A DNA stretch of 64,000 bases, from NCBI RefSeq assembly GCF_002443255.2, contig NW_019211458.1:32359288-32423287 (forward strand). The letters are read 5' to 3'. This DNA is from Varroa destructor (Eukaryota > Arthropoda > Arachnida > Mesostigmata > Varroidae). Below are positions 12,230 to 47,151 of this stretch, piece by piece. The notes below the pieces were generated by a model. That model had not been told where the DNA came from. It worked only from the letters and a program-made list of their open reading frames with translations, and did no database searches. The number at the start of each line of letters is the position of its first letter. Position 1 is the first letter of the stretch. Both the position numbers and the translations under genes were made by a program.

Positions 12230-14520
12230 TCAATTAATTATGTCAGTCACGGACACTAGCTCTTTATAACGAATATATCGTAAGTTACAGGCGAGAATGT
12301 TTCGTTAAATCAAGTAGTATTCTGGCTCGAAAAGAGTCAGGTCACAAAAAATTTTGGCAGACTCACAAAGAACTCAATCTGTTTACTGCTCACCTCTTGC
12401 AGGTAAATTTTACGCTATTATATAATTATAGCGTTTCTTTGACTCTTTATTGTCAATGCTCTTTTTATCTCTATCATGAGTCTAACATTTTTGTCGCCAC
12501 TTTTACGATCACATATTTCATACCTGGTATACGGTAGCAGATAGTTTTCATATTGGACAAGAAGGTTTTGGGATGTAGATCAAGAACAATAAACTGACTT
12601 GCCAGTAGGCAAGACAATGTAATCAAGTAAATCGTGTGTGTATATGTGTGTTTACGTAATGATTCTCTAGAACAAACCTGCCATTCCGACTCCCTGTTTC
12701 GCACTTGTTGACGATGACAGTCATAGAAACTTCTCCCGAATTGTGTAATCTGAACGACGGTTAGAGCGTTTACGATTATCGGTTGCCCGTTGTTATTTAC
12801 CGTTCATAAAGGCTAGGTCTGACTGTTGTTGCTTCTATTATGCCCTAATTATCATTATAGCTTCAGCCGGTACATCGTTTTATTGTTAATTGACAAAAAA
12901 AAACGTAATATATTGATTCTGCACGTTGTGCCGTTTCAAAGCTACAGTCGATAGTTGTTATAGGCTACGCAGAATGCTTCTGATTAATTTCATTCATTAA
13001 TAATATTTTCTGTGGCAGCAAGAGCTGTCTGTTATTGTAGAATAAAGTTGCTGATGGGTACAAAGATACTCGGAATAATCACCGCGATAGTCATAAAATG
13101 TGTTTAAAGTGCTGGTGATAGCGTAAGCTCCGTCAAACTTATTACGTTTGCACAACTTCAGTTGTTCTCGTGGTTTGGGTAAAATTGGTTTTACCTATTG
13201 AATAATCTGCGTCAGGCATTTCGCGTCCATAGTTATGGGCTGGGAAGCTAATAACACTTATTCGTAAAGAGACACTTAATCATATATATTTTTTCCTCCA
13301 TTGAAAACCCTACAGCGACTCCACATCCAATATCTATGCATGGTAATATCGTACATCTTACACATATCATTAAAACAACAAGCAAAATGAAAACAGTTTT
13401 ATGAAGGGGGTTCACTTTTTTGTCGAATTTGAACACAAAACAGAACAGAACGGACTTGATATAGCAGACGTCTGCTACAAGAAGCACAACATACGATACA
13501 CTCACAGAAGCTTTCTCTATGTGAAGCATTTTTGAAAGAAGGAAACAAACATAACTTTCTTCATCAGGAATTATTAAAGTAAATTATATCAATCTCATTT
13601 GACTATGGCATTACAGGTCGTACTAACGCGGCTGCAGAGTCAACTGGTTTCTCATAAAATCAAGAAAGCTATGACTCCCGTCAATAAGGGTCGCGAGCAG
13701 ATAATAAATATAGACAAAGAGCGAAACCTGCTTCACGACAGGTTAGTAGCTTCGTACAATAGAAGAGGCTACATTCTCTACAACAAGCGTTTATACGTAA
13801 AAGGGGCTGTATCCCCGTTTTAGAAAGCATTACCAAGCATCGTTGCGATCGTAATTATTGACCACTTAATTCTGTATTAGTTCCGCGTTCAACTCTATGC
13901 ATCCACTACAGGCATGCGTTCATCTCACAAATACGAGGGGATAAAATGTCACAGGACAAAACCTTGGCGGGTGTACAATGTCATTCTAGTCGTATGGCCT
14001 ATCGTCGCTGCCATGAGAATCCCTTTTTCTTTCCTCGATGGTAGGATAGCCTGAATTTATGCGTGTTCAATTCGACATCTGCGTACAGCCTTGTTGACGG
14101 AGAAGTAACTGTGCAGAAATATCACTTGTTCATCGGTTAGCGCCACCTAGCCATTATAATAAGAAGCAACGTAGAGCTTTTACGAATAAATTGTCGATTA
14201 GGTTTTAGTACATCCGATCAAAAAACTTTTCCTTATCAGCGGTTCTAAAATGGCGTTGCCCTTTATCAGGATAGCTAATGTTAGTAATGCTTTTTTTATT
14301 TTTTCACTAACCTATATCTGACTTATACGTATATTTTAGATAGGATTGCGGGATAGTTCGCCACGTATTATTTTATATGGCGCGTTGCCCTGCGTTTTTT
14401 CAAATAAAAATTATAGAATATTACGATTCCTGTGCTGTTTTTTGTTGCTGCGCCGTATTCCTCCAGCTACCAAACTACGCGGGTCAACAATTTGTAGTCT
14501 ATTGTCAAATTTCTCAGGTG

Positions 14521-14961
14521 CTACTTTCGGATCAGAAGTCCGCCAAATCTTGTACTGCTACCTGCTCCATCTTTGGACTGTTCCCACCTTACATTGTCAG
14601 ACTTGTCACAATAATTACATCGATTAAATGATCCCGCATCGCAGCCCACGTTCATCATCTGTATGCACAACAAACCGCGATCTATAACATTCAGGCAGCA
14701 TACATCTGTCATCCCTCTTTGAAGTTTTGTCAACAAACTTTTATTTTGTTCGTCTTCGACTTTCATCGGCTCACCTTGTGTCCCGCGAAATTCGAATGGC
14801 TATTAGCAACACTGACGTAACACATAACAGTGAAAACATTATTCAAATTTTAACGGATCCCCCGCGTTAGCAACATCAACAACCCGCCTCAATCGTTGCC
14901 GCATCTTGGCCTTCGTCGCACTCACGCTCGGTTGATTATTATCAGTAGCCACACTAAACGC
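14521..14961 (-). pseudogene. Possible decayed retroelement gag-like fragments
   Basis: Two minus-strand open segments are separated by stops. The first (14961-14839) reads ATDNNQPSVSATKAKMRQRL then RRVVDVANAGDP. The second (about 14790-14521) contains CNYCDKSDNVRWEQSK at 14619-14578. This has the spacing of a CCHC zinc knuckle (C-x2-C-x4-H-x4-C), with the His position occupied by Asn and the last Cys by Gln. A decayed Copia-like gag knuckle is one explanation. No protease, integrase or reverse transcriptase was found nearby and no LTRs were seen, so the assignment is weak. Confidence 0.25.
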
Positions 14962-15339
14962 ATAAACTAGTAAGACATAATACACAAGATTTCAGCAGGA
15001 AGTAAGATCTGGCTGGGTATTAACGAATACTTCATAGCCGCTCACAAGAACATCTCCGATGATTTACAATGCAGAAGAACGTGAAGGTCGCACTTTAATT
15101 TCGTTAGAAATTCTGGCTCAAACCTCGCGATTATAACCTATCCATGCTTCTCACCGCGTGCGAAACAATGACTATTTCCCGCGCTGCTTCGAAACTCCGC
15201 GGGCTTAAGGTTATATTTTCTCTTATTTCATGTTTCTCAATCAAGACGGCACCCTTCCACCTAACATTTCGCCTTTTATATAACCCCAGCCTAGGTGGTT
15301 CCTTAGCTCGTGTTAGTCTTACTTTGCCTAGCCTAGTTT

Positions 15340-15344
<5 letters not shown>

Positions 15345-15403
<59 letters not shown>
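15345..15403. repeat. (TA)n microsatellite
   Basis: Uninterrupted TA tract of nearly 60 bp, the longest in the window. Confidence 0.95.
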
Positions 15404-15405
<2 letters not shown>

Positions 15406-16030
15406 TAGCTATAGTTCGTGTGTTGCAGTTTCGTGGCCAATCAAATGGAAATACCAGGTCACGCATAATAGGGTTTTCTTATATATTTTTCAGCTCTTTA
15501 TTGTTTTCCTTTTATCTGACAAGTATTTTATTCAATACCTAATGCATATGGATGCTGCTCTATACAAAACATTTTTGCTGTTGTTGTCTTTCCATAAAAT
15601 TGCCACTTCTTCTAAGTTCAAAACAGCGCGCTTTTTTGCTATGAGCGCGGTTTTGCACTTCTTCGAAGTTACAAGTCAAGTACAAACTACTATAGAATCA
15701 TTCGTTTGTCGTTCATTGCCACTAAAAACGATACCAATTAACAAGAAAAAAAACAAATATCTTCTGTACGCATTGATCTTGCTATGTTTGTCTTTGATTG
15801 GCCACGCCGACTTCATTTCAGTCCTTTAACGTCACATAAGTAGTACTAATAGTATAATAATAAGTTATGATCATAATCAGATTTTTCTGCTCGTGTACGT
15901 CGGTGCCTTTCTTGCGTTTTCTATTCTTGTAGTTGTTGTGATGTCTATCTGCTTCCTGTTTTGTTGGTGCCGAGTGTACACTACTCAAGTAACTTCAGTT
16001 GGCTCAGTTCAAACTCGCTATTCCAACCAA

Positions 16031-16031
<1 letters not shown>

Positions 16032-16062
<31 letters not shown>

Positions 16063-16063
16063 G
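16032..16063. repeat. (TA)n microsatellite downstream of drk
   Basis: TA tract with one interruption (TATTTATATATA), about 100 bp beyond the drk stop codon in the direction of transcription, so it may be transcribed in the 3' untranslated region. Confidence 0.9.
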
Positions 16064-16166
16064 AGCGCGGATGATGTGCATCGTTCCCACGCGAATGGAG
16101 GATGTCTAGCTGGCAAATACGTGTATTCGTCGCTGCGTATTGTTATTGTCATTTACGAATGCGCGC

Positions 16167-41660
<25,494 letters not shown>

Positions 41661-42763
41661 TTTATCAGATTCGTGTCAAATTATAAAGGAATGAGCTATG
41701 GAAAGATAATGTAGGTTTATTTTCGGAGCTAGAAAAAACTTCCAGACTAAACTTCGGGGCTCACAGGTGAATCAAAACAGCTTTATACTTCTAGCTTTAT
41801 CAGTGTAAAATGAGTGCATAGATGAATTACTATGACATTCCCGACGTAGAAATGGAAACGTTTGACAAGATTTTACGAAAACTGAAAGTATGAGCAAAGG
41901 CAATGCCAAAATAATAAATCACTGACACCGGCCTATAACACATCTAAATGAAATTAACATAAGCCTTCTTTTAAATTTCGAAAAACACGTTCTTAGACGC
42001 TGTACGGAACGATATTGAAATTTCAAGAATACAGAAAGGAGCTGAAAAATATAGCTGGATAGCAAATCCAAATGTCGTAACCTTATATTTGTATATGACA
42101 CATTCCTTATATTGGCAAAGGATAGTATGTTACAATTTTCATTAATTCAACGTGGCGAAAGTCACCTGTATCTAACTTGTATACGAGTAATGGATAAGCA
42201 ATGTATTTTAATTATTATCTTAAATTCACCCCGTAGTGCATGCCAGTCTAAATCTTGTACCTCTTACTAGCTTATCATCCGTTTCTCATTTTCACACAAT
42301 TCGGTTTAGTTTACTTGAATATCCGTATGAATTCCTAGCTTTCTCACGAAAGACAGATGAGAGAGGAAGAGTCTCTCTGTATGCGAGAATATTCGTGAAC
42401 GCCCTAGTACGTTTTTTTAACCTTACACATTACAAAATAAGTTTAAGGCTTACATGGACTTGTGCACACTTTAAAACTGAATTTTCGGTAAGTTCACTTT
42501 GAGAACTAATATCGAACTGAACCTAACGTAAGTACAGATAAAAAACACAATTGCATCTTTAAAAACGAACAGAGAAAACACACTTAATAATTTAATTTTA
42601 TCTGGAATCCTTCTTCTCTTTTACATATTATAATTATTAGTTTCTATCATACGCTACTCTTTCTGATTCTGTGAAACGGATCCGCAGTCTTCTTACTCCA
42701 AGCACTACTAGTCTGTATTCAAGAAGTGGGCGATAACATAAAAAAACGCTTAAACAATTTTCT
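41661..42763. other. Intergenic region between drk and SDHAF2
   Basis: AT-rich. On the minus strand an ATTAAA at 42596-42591 could be the SDHAF2 polyadenylation signal, about 170 bp past the stop codon. Nothing else is supported. Confidence 0.5.
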
Positions 42764-43156
42764 TCACAGGGGCGGCATATGAAATCTTTGTTCACGTTTT
42801 GCATTTTTTGTATGCTCAACAAGTAGCCTAAAAATTGAGTTGTTCTTCACGTGTCCTGGAGCTTCCATTTTGCCCGTGCACCAATAGTAAATGTCCCATT
42901 CATTAGTAGTACTGTTGTTAATTAGAGCGTCGTACTCGCGCAGTTGTGTCTCAGTGAATTTATTTAGATTTTCCTTAGCAAACGTACTCAGGAGAAGATC
43001 GTTTTCTAAAATACCACGGTTGCGACTTTGATAAATTAGGCGGGCTCGTAATTTTTCGGTAGATTCTGCGGCAGCTAATGATAGAGACGACGATATGCAA
43101 GAAGTTTCACGCCGTAGGGCAATCCCTACGAACAAGGATAGGCTTCTTTGCAACAT
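42764..43156 (-). CDS. SDHAF2: Succinate dehydrogenase assembly factor 2, mitochondrial
   Basis: Mitochondrial matrix factor (yeast Sdh5 family) needed for covalent attachment of FAD to the flavoprotein subunit of complex II. One uninterrupted frame of 130 codons. Residues 1-30 are rich in Leu, Ser and Arg without acids before E17, consistent with a targeting peptide. The family core follows: LIYQSRNRGILEND (40-53) with the invariant RG.LEN, then LLLSTFAKENL, QLREYDALIN and NEWDIYYW (86-92). The C-terminus HMPPL is shorter than in vertebrate proteins. The start ATG (MLQRSLSLFVG) is the only Met giving a presequence. It is divergent from AIP, with 683 bp between the start codons. Confidence 0.94.
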   Translation of the reverse strand: MLQRSLSLFVGIALRRETSCISSSLSLAAAESTEKLRARLIYQSRNRGILENDLLLSTFAKENLNKFTETQLREYDALINNSTTNEWDIYYWCTGKMEAPGHVKNNSIFRLLVEHTKNAKREQRFHMPPL

Positions 43157-43839
43157 CTTCTTCCACTCTCAATACCTGTAGGATAGAGCTCCAGCCGCAA
43201 GGTACACCTCGACACAAACCTTCGAAATTTCAAAGCTCACAGGTCAAAACGTCTCCGCACAGGGCTCAGTGAACGATTTTTAGCGGGATTACCAAGAGAA
43301 GCCTCTAACAACAGGCCAGTGGGTACTTCAATTCGTTCCAAGCGAATTCCACTGTAGCCGACGGACCGCGAATGTTTATCTGATAGCCGTTCACTTTCCA
43401 CCCACGTTTTAAGCAGACGACGAAGAGTCAACAACAGATACAGAGAATACACAGGACCAAACCGCTGAAAAGTCAGCTGCTGGACCTGAAAAGCATATTG
43501 ATATACCGGCCGTTGGATACCCAAGAATAATTACTAGTTTAACAGATAGTCTATGTCTTGAAAAAATGTAGGTTTCAGACTAGCGAAACGATAAACCTGT
43601 ACGTTAATATGCTGCAGCGATTAATCATGGAGGACGTGAGGCTGTTCGTAGAAAAGTTTGGCTAGAATTCAGCAGTTTTTTTGTAATAAACCACTTCTAC
43701 GTGGTGTTGATCGCTTGGCTATTGTGGTTGGTAATATGTTGACTAGCTAGAGAAAAAACATAGAAAGAAAACATTCTGCAGTGATTGTTTTTACTGGACT
43801 CTGTTGGTTCATTCTTTGAGTAAATAATTATTTTTTGCG
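43157..43839. promoter_or_regulatory. Divergent intergenic region between SDHAF2 and AIP
   Basis: The 683 bp between two head-to-head start codons presumably carries both promoters. The half next to SDHAF2 also holds an open frame (43237-43485, minus strand), listed separately. Just before the SDHAF2 ATG the minus strand has CTCTATCCTACAG|GTATTGAG, possibly an acceptor of a 5' untranslated intron. The AIP side is AT-rich. Confidence 0.4.
43237..43485 (-). CDS. Unidentified open frame immediately upstream of SDHAF2
   Basis: After an acceptor-like TATGCTTTTCAG the minus strand is open for 82 codons and ends at TGA 43239-43237, only 80 bp before the SDHAF2 ATG and in a different frame. It reads VQQLTFQRFGPVYSLYLLLT, LRRLLKTWVESERLSDKHSR, VGYSGIRLERIEVPTGLLLE and ASLGNPAKNRSLSPVRRRFD. 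Composition looks coding-like, with amphipathic and basic stretches. No ATG begins the frame, so it would be a terminal exon or part of a longer transcript. It may equally be non-coding leader of SDHAF2. No family recognised. Confidence 0.3.
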   Translation of the reverse strand, partial: VQQLTFQRFGPVYSLYLLLTLRRLLKTWVESERLSDKHSRSVGYSGIRLERIEVPTGLLLEASLGNPAKNRSLSPVRRRFDL

Positions 43840-44028
43840 ATGGAGCCTTCTAAAGTGCAGAAAACTGTAAAATTTGCCGGACGCGGTTCAAAGTCCACGT
43901 TCCCTGATGGAACCAGGGTTCGGTTTCATTTCATTACGAATCGCACCGATGTCAATAGCGAAGACGAAAACTTCTGTATCGAAGACTCGAAGGCAACCGG
44001 TAAACCTATGGAACTCATCTTTGGGAAG
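43840..44028 (+). CDS. AIP: AIP exon 1
   Basis: Sixty-three codons from ATG through SKATGKPMELIFGK; donor GTAAGC in phase 0. Confidence 0.95.
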
Positions 44029-47000
44029 GTAAGCTGTTTTAGCACTCGTCCTATTCTCTGCTGAAGAAATATACACTTATAGGGAAACAACTATCAGTGA
44101 GTCAGCTACTCCAAAATTGTAGTTCCCCAATTTCATGTGGCTGGCTATAAAGGTGGCAAAGAAGCGTTTGAGAAGACTCACTTATTATAGCGGCTCTCTA
44201 TATTGCCCGCGCAAATTAGTCTTATTATATCTAGTTGCACTTGACAAGACTCATAGTCAATTCTTTGAAGTAATCCTTCGAGTGGTTTAATTTTATTAGA
44301 CAAGAACAGCTCTATTTTTCCGAATCGATATAACTTAAGATTACATGTAAATTTCCTAACGTGCAAGCGATATAGAGTATGTCAGTATTACGATACCCAC
44401 TACTTTTCAAGTCTGAACAATCGTTATGTACTGACCAAAGAACGCCGAAAAGTACAGTCTATACAGCCTTTCAAGAACCTCTTTTGGGGACAAATTTAAC
44501 CGGTACACTTCTTTCACACTTTATTCAGAAGTTTCTGTTTAGAATATGCAGCGTTATTTTTGTGCAATATCTAAAGCAAGGTGATGACTACATGTCGCCT
44601 AAGACAACTGTCAACATTTAAGTGTACTTCAACATACTTAAATGCGCGATGGAACAGTTTTCTTTTTATCCTGGAAACGGCAACACTAACCAAACATTAT
44701 TGGCTATTTACTTTAGGAATTTAAACTTCCGGTTTGGGAAGAGTGCTTGAAGACGATGCTGTGCGGCGAGGTGGCAGAATTCGTGGTCGATAAAAAACTT
44801 TGTGCAAATTACTTTCTTGTGTCGAAGGGCTACAGACAGTATGCAGGTAGGCATAAAAGCAAGAAAGTCAAGTTGATGCGAACCATTTTGGAGCACTGGC
44901 AAATACACCAGCTATGCAATGCAGGTTTATTTTAATTCATCTAATGTATTACGATTGTTTATTAAAAATGGATGTTATAATGTTTTTGTAAGTGCTATTT
45001 TTATCTGTTGCCTGGAGTCAAATGTCAGTATGGTAGGCTTAAAAATGAATAATCTAACACCTTAAATTTTTGATACTAAAAACGCATCTATTCGTTGCAT
45101 TTCGTTTTCAGGTATTTCGAAGGAGCTATCTTCACACCACTGTTGCGGAACGATGCTCAAAGAAAAGACCGGGTGCCCTAAACTTGATTCTCTTCTAGAG
45201 AAACCATGTGACCTAAAATTTACGTTCGAGATACTTTCTATTGAAGAGGCTGGTTCCTATGAAAAAGAAGGATGGAGTATGACACCTGAGGAAAGACTAA
45301 ACAATGTCCCTCGCCTTAAAGAAGAGGGTAACAAGGTGAGCAACTCTTATTTTGTATCTGCTGTCCTCTTTAACTATTTAATTGTTCAACAAGCCTTATA
45401 TTAGTAGGCAAATAGAAAATTAACTATCGGCAGCAATTAGTAGTGTTATATATTATAACTTTTAATGTATATTCTTGCTTATTGTATGCTTCCCTGTGAT
45501 GGTACACTGATTACATACTGGCCTACAGAACCTCAAGGTTGTTTAATGCGTGGCCTCTACTCCTTGTCTGTTGAATCATTCTGGATCTGAACCGAGACCT
45601 ATCACTACGATGTCATCCGGAAGGGAGCTCACAGCATGATTAAGCTCACTCCATTATATTGGCCTATTTCAGCCCTAACGTGAAGTGATTTGTGCCAGCT
45701 TATTTTCCATTCTTTACTGTCCAATTTGTTGCATCACCGAAATATGGTTTCACAATGTCTGTGCTCCTGATAAACGAAAGGACGTGCTGTTTGTTGCAAT
45801 GGTTACGGATGCCGCTATTACCCACATCTTGTTGTTATAGTTACAAGTGCCGCCCATCATGCAAAATTTGTTTCGTGCGTAAGAATCAGTGCTTTTTGCG
45901 TACGCTGTAACTACCATATCAAGTAGGATTAGGTACTAAAGAAATTTTTTTGTATGAAAAATACATTTGGCTCTCAGCACGACTTAAATTTACGCCAGGA
46001 ATAAACTGATGCAGTGAACAGAGCGCTTCACCGATTAAATTATGCTGCTTGGCGATTAAAACGTTTTTATCCTGCGACTGCCTTTACTCTTTTGTGGATC
46101 ACCCACTAAATTTAAGGTAACATAAAATAGTGAAAGGCTGAAACAGAGGGTACACAGGAGTTCTAAAAAGCCAGTCATCTGGAGCAGTCCTTAATGGCAA
46201 TAGAACCGGATTTCTGTGATAGATGATATTATGATGTGATTTGAAGCTATTTAATATATATGCGTTTATTTGCACTTAGCTGATCCATACAGTGATTGAA
46301 ACAAAAGTTTGTGTGTGTATTTTCCTGTTAGCTTTTTAGGCAGGGTGACATTGCAGGCGCGTCTTCAAAGTATTTCGCTGCGATTAGCCATCTGGAAACG
46401 TTGCTTTTGCGTGAAAAGCCTGGAGGAGAAGAGTATCGAGCAATCGAGAACCTAAAATGGCCAATTCTTCTCAACTACGCCCAATGCAAACTTTCGCAGG
46501 GAGAGTTCTACGAGGTTATTAGGTAACATATAAATAAAGCAGCGCATAGCGAAGGTTTTTTCAAGTTGGCAGTTGCTCTGCAGAACTCTTAGTATATACA
46601 TGGAGATCTCGCGGTAGTGCGACGAAGAGATAGATTTAGAATGATCGTTTCAATTAGATTCGTAAAACTGTATGGGGCATTATTTGTAAGCATTTACAGG
46701 TTTATCTATAGAATTACCGGTGGAAGCTGGTAGTTTTCTTCATTGTTGAGCTCCTTGTACGTTACGTCATTCAAAAGTATTTTCATTTTTTGTTAGATGA
46801 ATTACATTTCTAGCTGGTTTATGACACACCTAACATTCTGTAGATTGGATCTCTAGCTTTTCGTTTTTGTATGTCATCGTTGAACGACATCTCATGTTGA
46901 TTCCTTTTTGTAGACACTGCACCGATGTTTTGGTCAAGGATCCAAACAACTCGAAAGCTCTCTACCGAAGGGCGAAAGCTCATGTAGGTGCGTGGAACCC

Positions 47001-47151
47001 GCAAGAAGCTCGAAAAGATTTCTCAAGATTACTGCAAGTAGAACCATCGCAGAAGACAACGGTAGAGAATGCTCTAAAAGAGATTGACAAGCAAGAACAT
47101 ATAAAGAACAAACAAGATAAAGAACTCTTGAAAAACATGTTTGCCAAATGA
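43840..47151 (+). CDS. AIP: AIP/XAP2-type FKBP-TPR co-chaperone, complete
   Basis: Cytosolic co-chaperone of HSP90; in vertebrates it holds the aryl hydrocarbon receptor and other clients. Five exons (43840-44028, 44717-44924, 45112-45335, 46332-46522, 46914-47151) join in phase to 349 residues (human AIP 330). The N-terminal FKBP-like domain (about 10-185) includes GKPMELIFGK|EFKLPVWEECL at the exon 1/2 join and HHCCGTML. As in AIP it is not expected to be an active prolyl isomerase. After EEGNK|LFRQGDIAGASSKYF come TPR motifs (about 200-340): LLNYAQCKLSQGEFYEVI, DPNNSKALYRRAKAHVGAWN, EARKDFSRLLQVEP. The last helix ends KELLKNMFAK; the human C-terminus differs. The start ATG gives MEPSKVQKTVKFAGRG, aligned with the family N-terminus. 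Confidence 0.95.
44029..44716 (+). other. AIP: AIP intron 1
   Basis: 688 nt, AT-rich; an 80-codon open frame inside (44379-44621) has no support. Confidence 0.85.
44717..44924 (+). CDS. AIP: AIP exon 2
   Basis: It follows TTTACTTTAG and encodes EFKLPVWEECLKTMLCGEVA through WQIHQLCNA plus one base. It is the central FKBP-like segment; the matching human segment also starts KFKLPVWE. Confidence 0.96.
45112..45335 (+). CDS. AIP: AIP exon 3
   Basis: It begins after TTTCGTTTTCAG and reads GISKELSSHHCCGTML, later CDLKFTFEILSIEEAGSY and the linker MTPEERLNNVPRLKEEGNK. Donor GTGAGC in phase 0. Confidence 0.96.
45336..46331 (+). other. AIP: AIP intron 3
   Basis: About 1 kb, AT-rich; the acceptor is the first of two close AGs (TTCCTGTTAG|CTTTTTAGG), chosen because it restores the conserved EGN(K/R)L(F/Y)R. 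Confidence 0.85.
46332..46522 (+). CDS. AIP: AIP exon 4
   Basis: First TPR unit and the start of the second: LFRQGDIAGASSKYFAAISH, REKPGGEEYRAIENLKW, PILLNYAQCKLSQGEFYEVI. Ends two bases into an Arg codon; donor GTAACA. Confidence 0.95.
46523..46913 (+). other. AIP: AIP intron 4
   Basis: 391 nt, AT-rich, ending TTCCTTTTTGTAG. Nothing else seen. Confidence 0.85.
46914..47151 (+). CDS. AIP: AIP exon 5 (terminal)
   Basis: HCTDVLVKDPNNSKALYRR, AKAHVGAWNPQEARKDFSR and a charged C-terminal helix; TGA at 47149-47151. No AATAAA was found in the next 150 bp. Confidence 0.95.

Larger units (their letters stand above)
5117..16166. other. Long intergenic region without a supported gene
   Basis: About 11 kb, AT-rich. 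It contains several (TA)n microsatellites and a TC/TA compound tract, listed separately, and possible retroelement remnants near 14.5-15.0 kb. Open frames here are short (under 100 codons), often begin without ATG, show no recognisable motif and lack convincing splice sites. Regulatory elements for either neighbour could lie here but none can be pointed out. Confidence 0.55.
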
